Position numbers and translations under genes: made by a program. Of a stretch of 64,000 nucleotides of DNA, positions 11,063 through 24,800 are shown piece after piece. This DNA comes from Cucumis sativus (taxonomy: Eukaryota > Streptophyta > Magnoliopsida > Cucurbitales > Cucurbitaceae). Below the pieces are notes generated by a model. The model saw only the letters and a list, made by a program, of their open reading frames with translations, did no database searches and was not told where the DNA came from. The stretch is taken from positions 22,516,607-22,580,606 of the forward strand of contig NC_026656.2 of NCBI RefSeq assembly GCF_000004075.3. Reading direction: 5' to 3'. Within the stretch, counting starts at the first letter, position 1, and the number at the start of each line of letters is the position of its first letter.

Positions 11063-13459
11063 ATGAGACCCCATTTCCCAGAATTAGCTACTCGATTGAG
11101 CAGAGCCATACTTTCAATTTCAAATCAAACAAGCCCAGCTGGATCATGGACCCCTTCACTGGAGCAGAATTTGCATCGACTCGGTTTTCGCCAAATGCTG
11201 AATCCATCTCTCGTCTCTCAAGTCATCGACCCTCATCTTCTTTCCCATCACTCCCTCGCTCTTGGTTTCTTCAATTGGGCTTCTCAGCAACCTGGCTTCA
11301 CCCACAATTCCGATTCCTACAATTCCATTCTCAAGTCTCTCTCTCTTTCACGCCATTTTGGGCCCATTCATAGTCTCTTGAAACAGGTAAAAACTCAGAA
11401 AATTGGCCTCGATTTATCAGTGTATCGCGCTGTTATTGATTCCTTGATCATTGCCAAGAAGACCCATGATGCTTTTTTGGTTTTTAATGAGGTTACTTCA
11501 ATTACTCATATTATTGGATCCGAGCTCTGTAATTCGCTTTTGGCTGCTCTCGCTTCTGATGGGTTTTTTGAGCATGCCCAGAAGGTTTTCGATGAAATGT
11601 CTCTTAAATCTATTCCTTTTAACACTCTTGGATTTGGTGTGTTTATATGGAGGATTTGTAGAAATACTGATGTAGTTAAAGTTTTGAACATGATAGATGG
11701 TGCCAGGACCAATAATTCGGATATCAATGGTTCTGTTATTGCCACATTGATCATTCACGGGCTCTGTGAGGCATCTAGACTTGAAGAAGCTTCAAATATT
11801 TTGGACGAGCTTAAGAATAGGGGTTGCAAGCCTGACTTTTTGACGTACTGGATTCTTGGAGAAGCATTTCAGTCAGCAAGGAATGTGGTTGACAGGGAGA
11901 AAATCCTGAAGAAGAAGAGAAAGTTGGGGGTAGCTCCTAGGCTTAATGATTATAAGGAGTACTTATTTGTTTTAATAGCTGGGAGACGGATACGTGAAGC
12001 TAAAGAGTTAGGTGAAGTTATTGTCAAAGGAAATTTTCCTATGGATGAAGAGGTTTCTAATGTGCTGATAGGGTCAGTGGCTTCCGTTGATCCTTACTCT
12101 GCTATTATGTTCTTCAAGTTCATGGTTGAAAAAGGGAGGTTTCCAACTCTCCTGACTTTAAGAAATCTGAGTAGAAATTTGTGCAAGCATGGAAAAACTG
12201 ACGAACTGTTAGAAGTTTTCCAAGTTCTGTGTATAAATAACTACTTCAATGATTTGGATAGATATCATTTAAGAATTTCATTCTTATGCAAGGCTGGAAA
12301 GGTGAAAGAGGCCTATGGTGTTTTGCAGGAGATGAAGAAAAATGGATTTGACCCTGATGTATCTTTTTACAATTCTGTCCTGGAAGCATGTTGTAGAGAA
12401 GATTTGCTTCGGCCTGCTAGGAAACTGTGGGATGAGATGTTTGCTGGTGGCTGTTGTGGTAATTTGAAGACGTATAGTATCCTCATTCAAAAGTTTTCAA
12501 AATCCAATCAAATCGAGGAAGCTTTGGTGCTTTACAGTCATATGCTTGGAAAAAACGTCGAACCTGACATTGCAATCTACACGTCCCTGCTTCAAGGGCT
12601 TTGTCAGGATTCACAACTTGAAGCTGCTTTTGAAGTCTTTAGCAAGTCTGTTGAACAGGATGTAAATCTTGCGGCAACCTTGCTGAGCACCTTTATCCTG
12701 TGTCTGTGTAAAGTAGGCACGTTACTTTCCCTGGTTACATATGTCATGTAAATTCTTGTGCGTTTCACGTTTATACATATATGCTTACTGTCTGGAGTCA
12801 TTTGTTTCTCAGTTAACTAGTCCCTTGGTCACTGCCATAGCTGACCCTTTACAAACATCTCTTTTATTGGCCAGATCACTCTTATTTAGGGTTGTCTCTT
12901 AGAGTACCCCCATTTTGGCTTTATTAGCTAGACACACTTCATAAACAGCCAAAGCCATTGTTGACTCTGTAAGATCCTCGCTTTATTTCGCCAAATCACT
13001 CTCGTTGGAATTAATCTCTTTTACTGCTCCATTTTCAGCTTTGTTACGCAAACACTTATCTTGAATTAGCATTGTCCACATCTAGCATCTTCTTGTTCTA
13101 AGGAGGCTTCTGTAGAACAAAAAATTGGTTTTATATTCAACATTTTAATTTCGTGATGGAGCTTTTATTTAACCTGGATTCCAAATGCAGGTCATTTCCT
13201 TGCTGCTTCAAAATTACTCCGTGGTCTAGCAAGCGACGTCGCTCATCCAGACTCTCATGTAACTTTACTGAAAGGTTTTGCAGATGCTGGAGAGGTTTCA
13301 CTCGCTAAGCAGCATGTAGAGTGGGTTCAAGAAACTTCTCCATCAATGTTGTCTGTTATATCCACCGAGTTATTAGCATTTCTTCCTTCCTCTCCAAAAG
13401 CAGATCCAATTTTAGAGATTCTTCAAACAGTACAAGAACTATCACGTTTCAGCCATTGA
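11063..13459 (+). CDS. P-class pentatricopeptide repeat protein, probably mitochondrial (At5g14080-like)
   Basis: Two exons, 11063-12716 and 13191-13459, give 640 aa. PPR proteins bind organellar RNA and act in its processing, stability or translation. The N-terminus (MRPHFPELATRLSRAIL) is basic and lacks acids early on, as in a mitochondrial presequence. The stretch LALGFFNWASQQPGF and the motif FLCKAGKVKEAYGVLQEMKK are typical. Further ~35-residue PPR units follow, ending in the exon-2 segment LAASKLLRGL. The chosen junction uses a GC donor (GTAG|GCACGT at 12717) and CAG at 13190. It restores the PPR spacing LCLCKVGHFLAASKLL. A canonical GT donor 9 nt earlier (12708) keeps frame but removes three residues. 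The protein matches Arabidopsis At5g14080 along its length from memory; the target RNA is unknown. Reading through the intron instead ends the protein at 12751. Confidence 0.9.
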
Positions 13460-14832
13460 TGAATATATGACAAGGATCTTTAGTAGATTCTATCCTATGT
13501 GATCAAGTCGGATACTCTTTCTTTACGAAAACAAATTTTATTGAGAAGAACTGAAAGAATACAAGAGCATAAAAAAAATCAGTGCCCCAAAAACACCCCT
13601 ACTAAAAGAGGGAGGACCAACTAAGTAAAATGCTACAAGGAGAAAACCGGATACTGTTTGTTCTATTGCGGCATACAAAATGGTGAAAATTTTGTGTTAC
13701 AAGGTAACATCTTCAATATTGCTTCTTTGTTTCTTTCTCTATGCTCATGAGAACTATAGCAAAAAGTAAAGATTTTTATTTAACCATGCACCAAACCTAG
13801 TGCATAGGCATCCATTTTTTAGCTGAAACTTCATAAGGGTGGTTTATATTATAACTCATGAAAGGAGCAATGCTAATTATTTGACCTTGAATTTTGGATA
13901 TGATGATAAGTTAATTCGTTCTTTTCTTGCTCTGTGCTAATTCTTACATCAAATAACCAACAAATATCATTTTTCAAAAATAACAAGTAACCCTGTAAAT
14001 ATAGCATAATTTAAACAAAATATTCAAATAATAGTAAGTCAGAATTTAGATTATTTCTTTAAGTGCCGATTATACTTGTGATGTAAAAGTTAAAAAGTAA
14101 TGTGCTTTATATCTTCACTTTTAAATTTAGCTCCTAATTTAGCCCCAACTGTCAGTTTCATTTCGGTTGTTTACCTACTAACAATTTTCTATTCGTCTCG
14201 TCACAATTAATGAATGTTCAAATTGGTTGATAATAAACTCATGTAGTACAATATGGAACAAGGACAGAAAACTTAGAAGAGAAGGGTCATTTAAAAGAGG
14301 AAAAACATACATTTTCTACCTATTTCTACCAAATTTTACTCTTCTGATTCAAACTTGGGAGTGTCCTTGTGCTGTCGCAGTAAGGTGCAAATGGAAATAA
14401 TGGATTGCCTAGCATTGAAGGCACTAGACTTTGTCATCCATGATTCTAACGTAACTGAGAAGCACATGACTTGATAAACAATAAGCGGACCATTTTCTGC
14501 ATCTACTTCCATTAAGTTTGAAGCCAACAATTATAGCTATACAGTCTTCTACAATTTTTGTAGAAACAGCATTTACCACACTACACTGTCCTGTACACAT
14601 AATTTTCTTAAAAGCATCATATATAAACATTCCAACCAAGCTTGCCTTCGTCGGTTTCTCCTGGGTTTATTACCTACAATTTGAGCTGATGTACCAAACC
14701 CTCAATTCTAAGGGCTGAAGGAAGGGTTCCTATATATTTACATTGTCCCTTGAATGAACGTGTCATGTATCTCTGCATTTTTTTTTTTACTTGTGAAAGG
14801 AATATACACACAAAGGGGAGAGCAACTGGCTT
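13460..14832. other. Intergenic between convergent PPR and ACR genes
   Basis: This holds the 3' flanks of both neighbours. Overlapping minus-strand open frames at 14336-14639 have no recognisable domain and probably lie in the ACR 3' UTR or flank. Confidence 0.5.
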
Positions 14833-16921
14833 TCAAGAATAGGATCTTATCAATTTGAAATTCTGAAAAGTTCTTGCTTTGAAGAAGTACCCTAAGAAGA
14901 ATCCTGCTGTCATCTCCTTTGGAGGTGTTTCGGAGAGGCATGAGTTGTGTTTCACTTGTAGCATGGCATCACCAATCTGTTTTCGAATGGACTCGACGAC
15001 TTTTGCATCGATGGTGGTTCCTGTCATGTCTGTGACATAGAAAATATCTTTTGCTTTTCCACGTTTGGTGGCTATTTCTGCTCTCCTAATACATAGGCTG
15101 TTTTCCCTAAATATTCTTGTGATGTCTGAGAGAAGCCCAACTCTGTCTTCTGCACACAGTTCTAGCTTAAGTCCCTGCAAAGGAAGGCACGAAACATTAG
15201 TTACTTCACCTTCAAACAATAAGCAAAAGAAACTCAATAATGGCCTCTCTTGTACCTCGGACTCCCTTCTTTCAATGGCTGCTTCAAGACAGTGCAATAC
15301 TCTATCCCTTTCCGCTTTGGAGCTAATCGGCAACCCATCCTTATGTCTTATGTAAAATTCCTGGAAAGAAAAGGACCAGTTTTCCTTAAATCACAACCAA
15401 ATTCAAAAGCATAGATGGTAACACAATTCTAAATAAGAAACGGGTCTTTAGATTACCAGAAAAGCTTCCATCCTCCCAGTCTCGACCATCCCATGAAAGA
15501 CAACATATTCCATGTCTGTCAAAGTGCAAAGGACATCAAAAAGTAGCTTAGGCCGATCTCGAGTTCTGGTAGTAATCAGAGTATAATCCTTCTCAGTGCA
15601 ATCAAAGACAGTAACATGAGGTCTCAAGTTCTTATCTTCAACCTCAAGCTTGGTTTTAACAGCCCTTTCATAATCTCTATCAGCCAGCATGATCTGATGC
15701 AGCCTTCTGTCTGTACTGGTGACCCCAGGAGGAGAAAGGGTCATTTTAGCTTCCTTTAACTCGCCATTCCCTCTAAGAACATTGCACAATAACTCTTTGA
15801 TTGTTAAGAGCCTTTGGGGATCGTTGATCGCTCGGCCAGTGGCATCATCTGTCACATGTACTACAGCTGCAGCCCTATTATTGTGTGTCCAAACATCAGC
15901 ATTTACTACATTACAGTGAAGGTCCGCAAGAACAGCACAAACTTCAGACAATAAACCAGGCCTGTCAGTACCAGACAGCTCAATTGAGGTGTGATCTTCG
16001 GAGGGCATCACACCGACCGACTCCCTCAATGATGGCACGAAACTCGCTTCAAGCCTCTGCGTTGTGCAGCAATTAAAGAACTCTTTAGGAAGAGAATAAA
16101 ATCAAATCCTAACAAGTTTAGAAATTATGATAAAGTAGGGATAAAATTGATGAAAGGAAAGATGCTTCACCATTTGAATGGCGTTTATCACTTCTTGATC
16201 TCTGATTTTGTTTCCCTCATAAGTGATAACATTAAAAACTGGAAAAATAAAGTAAACCATAAGTGGTTATTGGTTGAGCTTTTCAGATTCAAAAGAACTG
16301 AAGGGTTAAAAACTACTTACCATCCATGAACCAACCTCCATCAGAGGAGATGTAAGCTTTGGTAATTATTAGGTTCATATCCATGAGAACTTGCACAACT
16401 TTCAAGAGAATCCCATGTTTGTTCATACTGTCAACCTGATGGGTAAAAGAAGAAAATGATTGCAACAATATTTAGCCCATGATGATGGAATAAGAAAGAA
16501 ATGAAAAATCATCAAAATTCTAGAAATAAAGCACCTGGATGACAGTAGCATCCTTACAAGCGTTATTGTCAATCACAACTCTGCAGCAGAGAAGACAGAA
16601 GAGAATGAATAAAATAAAACAAATCAGAAGAAGAAGAAATCAATTACATTCTGAAGTAAAACTAAAACAGAGAGGTTTAAATCATGAGCTCATGAACCAA
16701 AACCACCTCTGTTTTTCATTACAGATATTACTCCAAGAAGTCAACAAAACCAAGAAAATTGGAAGAAGAGAAGAGATGATCGAGAAGACCCAAAATCAAA
16801 ATCTGGATCAAAACTCAAAATCCGTTCCATTCGTAAAGAAAAGAAAGAAAGCCCATTAATAGAAAGAAGAAAACCTGGGTGGGTTCAACCTCCTGATGAG
16901 TTTATCGTACTCGTTGTCCAT
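14833..16921 (-). CDS. ACR6: ACT domain repeat protein (ACR6-like), seven exons
   Basis: Exons in reading order are 16921-16875, 16580-16535, 16435-16321, 16238-16171, 16056-15457, 15360-15256 and 15174-14833, giving 1323 nt and 440 aa, the size of plant ACR proteins. Four ACT domains are visible. Domain 1 begins near residue 30 ([17 protein letters not shown]). Domain 2 contains [18 protein letters not shown], domain 3 [17 protein letters not shown], and domain 4 [17 protein letters not shown]. The start [15 protein letters not shown] and the end [11 protein letters not shown] are family hallmarks. ACT domains usually bind amino acids, so ACR proteins are thought to be amino-acid sensors or regulators; no enzyme domain is present. 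The subgroup is ACR4/ACR6, and I prefer ACR6 from the remembered sequence ([18 protein letters not shown]). All junctions are GT-AG and in phase. Confidence 0.93.
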
Positions 16922-17280
16922 TGCTGAAACGCTTCAACAAGAACAACCCACAAAAACTTAAACCAAGAAACGATTAAAGAAGGTGAAGAAGAAAAAGAAG
17001 AAGAAGAAGAAGGGTTGGTAGTACGTGAATTTGTAGAAATAGAGAGTGAGTTTGTGTTATGCACAGGAATGGAGGAGGATGGAGAAGGCAGAAGGGAGAA
17101 GCGAGAAAGGTAAATGTGTTGGGAGAGTAATATGGATGGCGATGGGGGAAGTATAAAGGGACCAGTGAGGAGGGGGGCTGGGGATCACGTGTCATCTAAA
17201 CCTCGGGCCTTTGGTCGGACACTTGCCGCTCTTCTTCCCGGCATTTTCAGCGTGACCTACTCCTCCTCCTAAAACCCTAC
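16922..17280 (-). other. Probable ACR6 5' UTR and proximal promoter
   Basis: Immediately upstream of the ACR start the minus strand is pyrimidine-rich (TTC repeats near 16980-17012), as is common in plant leaders. The transcription start was not located. Confidence 0.4.
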
Positions 17281-17316
17281 CCCTTTTCTTTTCTTTTCTT
17301 TTCTTTTCTTTTTTCA
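17281..17316. repeat. (TTTTC)n microsatellite
   Basis: About six tandem TTTTC units run into a T tract, a simple pyrimidine repeat in the ACR upstream region. Confidence 0.9.
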
Positions 17317-18590
17317 TTCATTTTTTACATTACATCTTTTTCATAATATAGTTACAAAAATTTAATGGTTTGTTTACTAATTAACCGTTGGATTTAGGAA
17401 AGTAAACAAATCTGATTAACCGTTGATTGATTATTCAGCGGACACTCCACCAACCAACCTTTACCAACCCATAAATATCATTTTATTTATCCTTTCTTTT
17501 TCTCAATTTTTCTTTTCTTCTATCTTCAATTTATTATTATTTTTCTTACGTTAAATAAAGAGAAATTATCAAAAATTCAATATTTAACAAAATATTTACT
17601 CTAAATAGAAAAATTAATAAATTTTGTCTATTTTATCTATTTTGTTTAGTTGGTCAATTTTTTATTTTTTTAAAAAAATCTTTAAATTAAAATCAAAGTT
17701 CTAATATTTATGTCTATTGAGATTCAACCATGGGAATATCATAGGTATTTATCTTAATTAAACCAATTAAAGATTATATTCAACTAAACAAGAATAGTTT
17801 AATTTGTTTTTCATTTCAAATTTTAGAGAGAAAAGTTAAGGGTTAATTTGAAAGAAGCAAAAGATCAAATAATTATCAGACGAGACATACGTTAACAAAG
17901 GAGAGAAAATATATAGAAAAGAAATGAGATGTGATTTATGTTATGGGATAAATGCACCTTATCTTGAAACAAACAGCAATTGGTCAACAACATACAAACG
18001 TGGACTTTCTTTAACTTCATATTATCAAAATTCCATATTTTTTGGGATAAACAATGGGATAATAAAAACTCTTATCCTACCCTTCATATCCTATTGCATA
18101 TATATTATATATGATTCCAAATTTCTATATCAAAAGTGGCCAAACATCAACTTGTGTGTCTTTCTTTCTAATTACAATCACTCTTTTAATTGCTTAATTC
18201 TACCTATTATATCACCCTATCCATTCCCATACTAATCCATAACTTATAATCTTATTACCATAATTACATTTTCTTTATCAACATTACAAACATACAATCT
18301 TGGGTATGACATGTCACGAGATATTGAAAACTAATGAAGAAAATGTGGAAGCAAAATGAGATCCTCATATGACATGTCACGAGCTCGTCTTGTCGCTTGC
18401 CAACTTTCCAAATTCTCTACCTTTTGTATGAAATATTAAACGTAGAAAATAGTAAGTGTATAAATATACCCAGTAGGGGACCCCACTATTGGTTGCACTA
18501 GGTGATCGGTTAACTCCTCGTTAAAGAACATAATAATGATGTCGTGTGTCCAATGAAGCACACCTGGATGAATGAGACTGTATAAGTACT
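17317..18590. other. Intergenic, AT-rich
   Basis: A 103-codon open frame at 17924-18235 has no domain and low-complexity composition. I see no gene. Confidence 0.5.
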
Positions 18591-18860
18591 TTTAATCGTG
18601 TGAATGGTCCCGTAGGAACGCTCCTAGTCGTGTGAGTGATTCAAGATACACACTCCTAATCATGTTTGTGATATGTAGGTACACCACCTTTAAATCGTGC
18701 AATTGATTCCGTCGAAACACCCTTAGTTGTATGAATGACCCTGTATGAACACAAACTGACCCCTAACCGTGTATGTGATCCGTAGGTACACCCCTAATCA
18801 TGCGAGTGGTCTCGTAAGAACACCTCTATTTGTGCGAGTGGCCCCATAGGTAAGAACACA
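18590..18860. repeat. Degenerate minisatellite (~45-60 bp unit)
   Basis: A loose unit of the form CGTGnGAnTGnTCCnGTAGGnACACnCCTA recurs about six times, with many substitutions. Examples include CGTGTGAATGGTCCCGTAGG, CATGCGAGTGGTCTCGTAAG and TGTGCGAGTGGCCCCATAGG. Its flanks (18470-19400) contain no gene and have the look of an old dispersed repeat, but no family is recognised. Confidence 0.6.
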
Positions 18861-21836
18861 ATACATGTAAGTACAAAGTCGAACAACGAAAGTTAACATA
18901 CACACCATGCATTGTCTAAAAGCATGTAACAGTCAACATAACATGTCATAAATCATCAGTCATAACAGTCCATAAAGCATGGAATCCATAAATCATGCAT
19001 AATCAACATGTACCATTAGCCAACGTCTACACATCTCAACGATGCATTTTAGCTACCATCAATGCATAATCTATAAACACATGCAGTCTCTTAAATTTAG
19101 TTCAAAGGTCCAGTAGTAGAATCTCTTACCTTGAGATTAGGTAAAATTTATTGGACACAATAGTCCAAACCCAACAAATACATAAAGAAAATTAAATTAA
19201 TAATTTTATCTACTCATATTCATCCATTATTTAACTTAGCTTTCCAAACTTACCCAAAATAGAGATCAAACCTTCTTTTCAATCCGACTTGGCCTCACAA
19301 ATGATTCAATGCATGCGACTCGACTGAAGGCTCATCCACTTCGTCGGACAATCGTCGTCACATATGAGTTAGTGGGCTGAAGAACTCGCGACAGCCAGAA
19401 TAAATTGATATCATATCACATTTGAATGAGAAGGATCTTAAGAATACGAAAGTAATGTAAAAGAAAATTTGGTTGGATTGTTAGGTGAAATGTGGAGAGA
19501 GAAGAAGAGAAGTAATAATCGGGTGTGGATGAAACACACAACATGAGAATGAACCCCATGATTTTGTTTATTATGACACGTGGGCTTACAAGATGATGGG
19601 AATATCTCCTAAAATCCGAGCTGTCTGGTGATGACGTGTTAGGAGCAAATGTATTGTATTTTGTAAGAGCGTTTAGGAATTAAATCGGCAGTGTGTGAGC
19701 TGGAAACTCATTCACAATGACTCCATACTCTTTCCAACCCATTTCTACACTTTTTTCTTACATATTTTTCTTTCTTTTAACTTTTTCATTTTCCTTCCTC
19801 TCTCTTTCCTATTTATTTTCTCAAATACAAACTATTATAAACTCGACAACAACTAAATTACAAAGAAGGATTAAGAAAGAGAAGAAAAAAAGATGGGTCT
19901 ATTTTTATAGGGAGGGGGAGATTTTTTCTTTTCTCTTTTGGAAGAAGGGTATGAATTGTCTGATGATGCAAGTGTTTGAAAGCTATCTCTATACAAAAAG
20001 GAACCTTCCTTTTTCTTTTTCACCACTCATATTTAGGTATATCAATATGTTACGGATATCCTAAGAATAATCCCTATACATTGAATTAGTTCAACTAGTT
20101 AAGACACGCGTTATGTATTCCTAAAAAAAGAAGAATGCATCATGATTTAAAGATCTATTTTAAATTGAGATTTCTATTGGCATTACCGTATGGTGCTATA
20201 TTCCCACCTTTTATTATTGCTATAATTAAAAAGTTCTCTAGAAAAAGTATAATTATGAATACTTTTTTCTCAAAAAATGTTGGAGCTACAAATAATTTTG
20301 GAAACCAAAAATAATTTAGAAAAACCCAAAAAACTTGAATTGTTTTTCAACCAAGTATAATTAACGTTTAAATTAAGAGGCCTAAAAGGTGCAAAAAAGG
20401 GTTTCCACAAGCCTTTTGAGAGAATTTAGAATAATAGGTTATAGGGTACAATAATGTGAACTTAGGTGAGAGAGATTCTTTAATGGCCCAAATGATTTCT
20501 AAGTTCTTTCAAATTCATCTTCTTCAGGTTTGGATTCTCACAGTAATCTGATTTCAAACAATTTAGGTGTAGGAAAGTTTTTCTTTACAGACACCCAAAC
20601 CCTAAATTGATCCAACCACTCTAAGGATTGGGTTAGACAGTGTTTACCACAAGATCAAAGATCTCCAAAAGAAACAAAATTTTCTCGGCCAAAAATCAAG
20701 ATGATCAATTAGGTTTGTCTTCTTGACAGTACAACTCTAAAACATTAATTATATTAATAAGATGAAGCAAAAGTAATCCAACTTATCGATAAAATTATAT
20801 CGAAATCATTAGATAAAATATGAACAATAATTTGATTTATTTGTTGTTTCCATCTCAGCCAAAATTTGAGTAGACAGTGAATGAAAAATCTGTAAATGCA
20901 TTTCTTTTGAACTCAAATATTTTTCAAATTCTGAAAATAGAATGAATTTTATTTTATTTTTTAAATAACGAAAAATAAGTTTAGCTCCTTAGAAAACATT
21001 TTCAAAATTTTCATAATGCTAAATTCTTTTGAATAGAAATACACACAAAAAAAAAAAAAAAACATATTTTTCAATCCATAGGTATAGATAGAATCAGCTG
21101 CTGGGAATATACTTAGGAAAGAATGTTGGATTGGGGAATTTTAAGCCACTTGCCAAAGAATAAATGAAAATTGACTCAATACAAATTATAGTGGAACCCT
21201 CACCATATTATTCTTTTCACACTAAATCATTGTAAAAACAAACCAATTTATTTAGTGGGATGACACCTTCAAATTGCATCATCTACAAAACATTTCCAGA
21301 AAACAGGCGAACCCAAAATCCCAAGCTTCCAAAACTGTGGCCACTAGTTGTGTCTATGATGGTAATGTATGTCGACTATCGATTTCAACAAACTTGAGCT
21401 TCTCTACATTACAACTCATTTGAAGAGGAATACAGATATGTAATGACATTGTTTGGTAAGATGTGGAAATGGACTTTAGACCAAATTTGTTTCTGCCAAA
21501 TGTTGTTGAATATTTCAAACTGTTATTGAATTAACAGAGATTCAATAATTTTAAATGGGTTGGTTACCATAAGCTTGTGAGAGTCTCCAAACAGTTTTGG
21601 TCCTTGAGTTGATGCTGTGACTTGCAAAAGCAAGAATAAAACTGCATAAAATTGATGCCGTCCCATGCTGAAAATTTTAAGCAAACGAAATGTTTCATCA
21701 AAATGAGGAGAATTCATACCAGCACAAGTTTGGTTTAGAGACTGGCATGCTTTTATGAACAAAAATGGAAGAATAAAGTAGAAGTAGCAGCAGGAAATAA
21801 TACTCACAGCATTAACGCGTGGTTAGAAGTTACAAA
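18861..21836. other. Intergenic
   Basis: No supported gene. A 115-codon frame at 19717-20064 is mostly Phe/Ser/Lys low complexity. Near the right end, a minus-strand frame starting at 21666 encodes a hydrophobic 47-residue peptide just downstream of the ABCI11 stop. It is mentioned under findings only. Confidence 0.5.
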
Positions 21837-24800
21837 TTAAATAGGGAGAGGTTCTTCTCTAAGAACACCGCCCATTTCCATTCTCCATGAATTGTCAACT
21901 AAGCCAGCGAACTCTCTGAAAGGCACATAGAATTACAGGAGTGAAGAACACTAACATGAACAAACCTATCAAATGAAATCAGAATAGGTTAAACTGAAAG
22001 GCAAAAGAATGATTGTATTTTGTCCTTTGCCAGATGTTGGTTTGGTAGAAGCAATAAACTGCAGTTGCATTAGGTTTGGTGCAATAAACTTGACGCTTGA
22101 CAAATTTCAAATTTCGAATTACTTGCAACCATTTGGAATATGGACACAACATAATGGTAAACTAATCAGGGGAGGATATTTTCTAGATCATTTTTTGAAA
22201 ATACATCAACATCATTACTACCATAAAAACTTAACCAAAAAAGAAAAAAAAGGAAACCCCATCAGCTTTTCATTAGTTATAAAAGCTAACATAAAGGCAT
22301 AGCAAATCTATGACCAAGTTGAATTAAGAGCTCCATCCATTGGACACAGCTGGACAACCTATAGAACAGATATTGTTCAAGTAAGGTTGTTCCAATTAAA
22401 GAATTTTAAGAACATGATTCCAAAATAACATCAGTGTATCATCAGAGGATGAAATTGGCAATTTTTTCTCTCTACCAAATCTATTTAAGCTGACCATGTA
22501 ATGAAAGAATCGATTCTTCTTTTTGGGACAAGAAATTCAACGGATAGAACTAATAGTTGAAATAAAGCTTGGAAGAGGGGACTAACTTGAGATCATGGCT
22601 GACAATGAGTACAGTTAATTCTTTCTTTAGATTCTTTAAAAGCTTCACGACATCAGTACGAGCCTTCCAATCTATCAAATAAGAATGAAAGGGCGTAAGA
22701 AAAAGCATAGGCCAAGATTACATCTTACGTTTCAAAAAGCATCATATGCTAAGATACCAAGAGATATGAACCAGTCCTTATAAAAACGATAGAAACATTC
22801 TTCTAAAAAAACATTTGTTTCAAGATATTGTAATTAAAATAATGGAAGGCCAAGGACAAATGAATCCAAGTATGAATAACTAAAAACAACTTGAAGTGGA
22901 AGCTATTCATTCTTGCCCTCTGATTTAATTAATGGAATACTAAAAGTCAAGTCCTTAAATTCCTGGAATTTTTCAACGATAAAAGTGCCATCAAGTCAAC
23001 AGAAATATGTGAATTAAATGATGATCAAGAATTTCCTTAGTTGAATTTCCAAATTTGAAATTTTATTGAATATCCCCGAGTTTGTGGTACATTCAACTCA
23101 TTTACTTTGTAGACAATATTATTGTGTTTATAAAGATCGTAAAATTGATCTTCATACCAAGACCAGCTAGAGGCTCATCCAGTATTAACAGATCTGGGAT
23201 CTGCACCTGCAAAAGATGTGATTTATTCAACTTGTAAGAACACAAGCATTGTGAATGGTACAAATAAAATACTGAATTATGTTAACTAAAAATTTGGGAA
23301 TTAGAATCAGATAAAAGAAGAATAGCATTTATATTTTTCTCCATGTCAGCAACAGAAATTATTTAGTCAGTAATTATAGTAATACTCCAACTACCCCGAA
23401 TATTGTGGAGTGGACAGTATTTTTCATCAATAATTAAATATTCTATTTATCTAACTTTAAAATGATGTTAGATTAGACCAAAAACAAAAGGTACAATTGC
23501 AGTAAAAAAATTTGTAATCCAAATTATATTATAAATGCCCCAAGTTCATTCAAACATATCTTTACCTTTCCTTAACAAATTGAAGGTCCCCACATGAGTC
23601 CATTTTGTTATTTTAAACTTACCAATTGAATTGCCAAGGCAAGGCGGCGCTTGTAGCCACCACTAAGAGAGTGAGGATCTTTGTCCAAGGCTATGCCATT
23701 TAATCCCACCTATAGTCATCAACAGAAAAGAATAAAGAAATCTATTGTGGCAATAATAATTAAAACAAAACAATAAAAACATGTAAACAACTGTTGGTGA
23801 AAAATAAAAATTACCCAATTAATTGCTCTTTGGAGTCTCAAGGCAAGGTTCTCTTTCAAATCAGAATCACTCCTTTGCCGTGGCCAGCCAAATGTGACTT
23901 CATTAAGCACACTGTCTGTGATAAAGTACCTACCTTCAGCAAAAGAATATTTTCAGCTACTTATCTAGTATCACAGAATAAGCTATAAATGATGAAGAAG
24001 TTTAAGAATAAAGTTAGATTTTTGCTTTCTATCATATGGAAACTTGGAGATACTAGTAGCAAGACCGTAGGAATGCCATTGAAGTAGTTATGAATATTAT
24101 TTAGCAAAGTAAGAGTACATTAGTCATTAGTCAAGGAGTTGGATAAAATACGAGATGAAAGTAGGCAATTGTTAAGTGGATTTAGGCAGAGTATCTTGAG
24201 TGAGAAGTTCTAAGTATCTCAAATATTTGGAGAGTTATTGTATTCCTTTATTATTTTACCTTTCAATTTTATATTATTTCTAGTTATTTAGGCTTCATCA
24301 CAACATAAGCACAAACTAAAAAATTTATAGAATTTGACAATTTCAATAGTCAATGGGTGTATGTATAAAAAATTGAACAAAATAGGTATTATTAAAACAT
24401 ATGGGACTGTCAATGACTTCAATGAAGATAATGGTAATTCTTTTGCTCATTAAGTATACTTTCATGAAACAAATCAAAGATAAAAGAATTGTGAAGTTGA
24501 TTGATAAATCCTGAATTCATGAATCTCCACAATATTCTAGCCTTCTAAGAAAATTCTTATTGAGTTCTTTTCTCAAGACAGAGTGTATACTTATCAGGGG
24601 AAAAAACGTCCACTGATTTGGAAAACCAAAAAACATATATGATCCTTCTGTTCATCTGGCCACCAGGTCTTAAAGAAGGTTTAACATAATCGAAACCAAC
24701 CCAAATACAACTTTTAATCCACTTAAATTAGTTTGTGTGAGAAGGTTTCAGAAGAAATTGATCACTTGGGTATTGCAAGCCTGAAAGTAACTTATGAGAT

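Noticed and set aside
17924-18235. 103-codon plus-strand frame
   Set aside because: No domain, Ile/Tyr/Asn-rich as expected from AT-rich DNA, no promoter or splice context.
19717-20064. 115-codon plus-strand frame
   Set aside because: Low-complexity Phe/Ser/Lys composition; no family resemblance.
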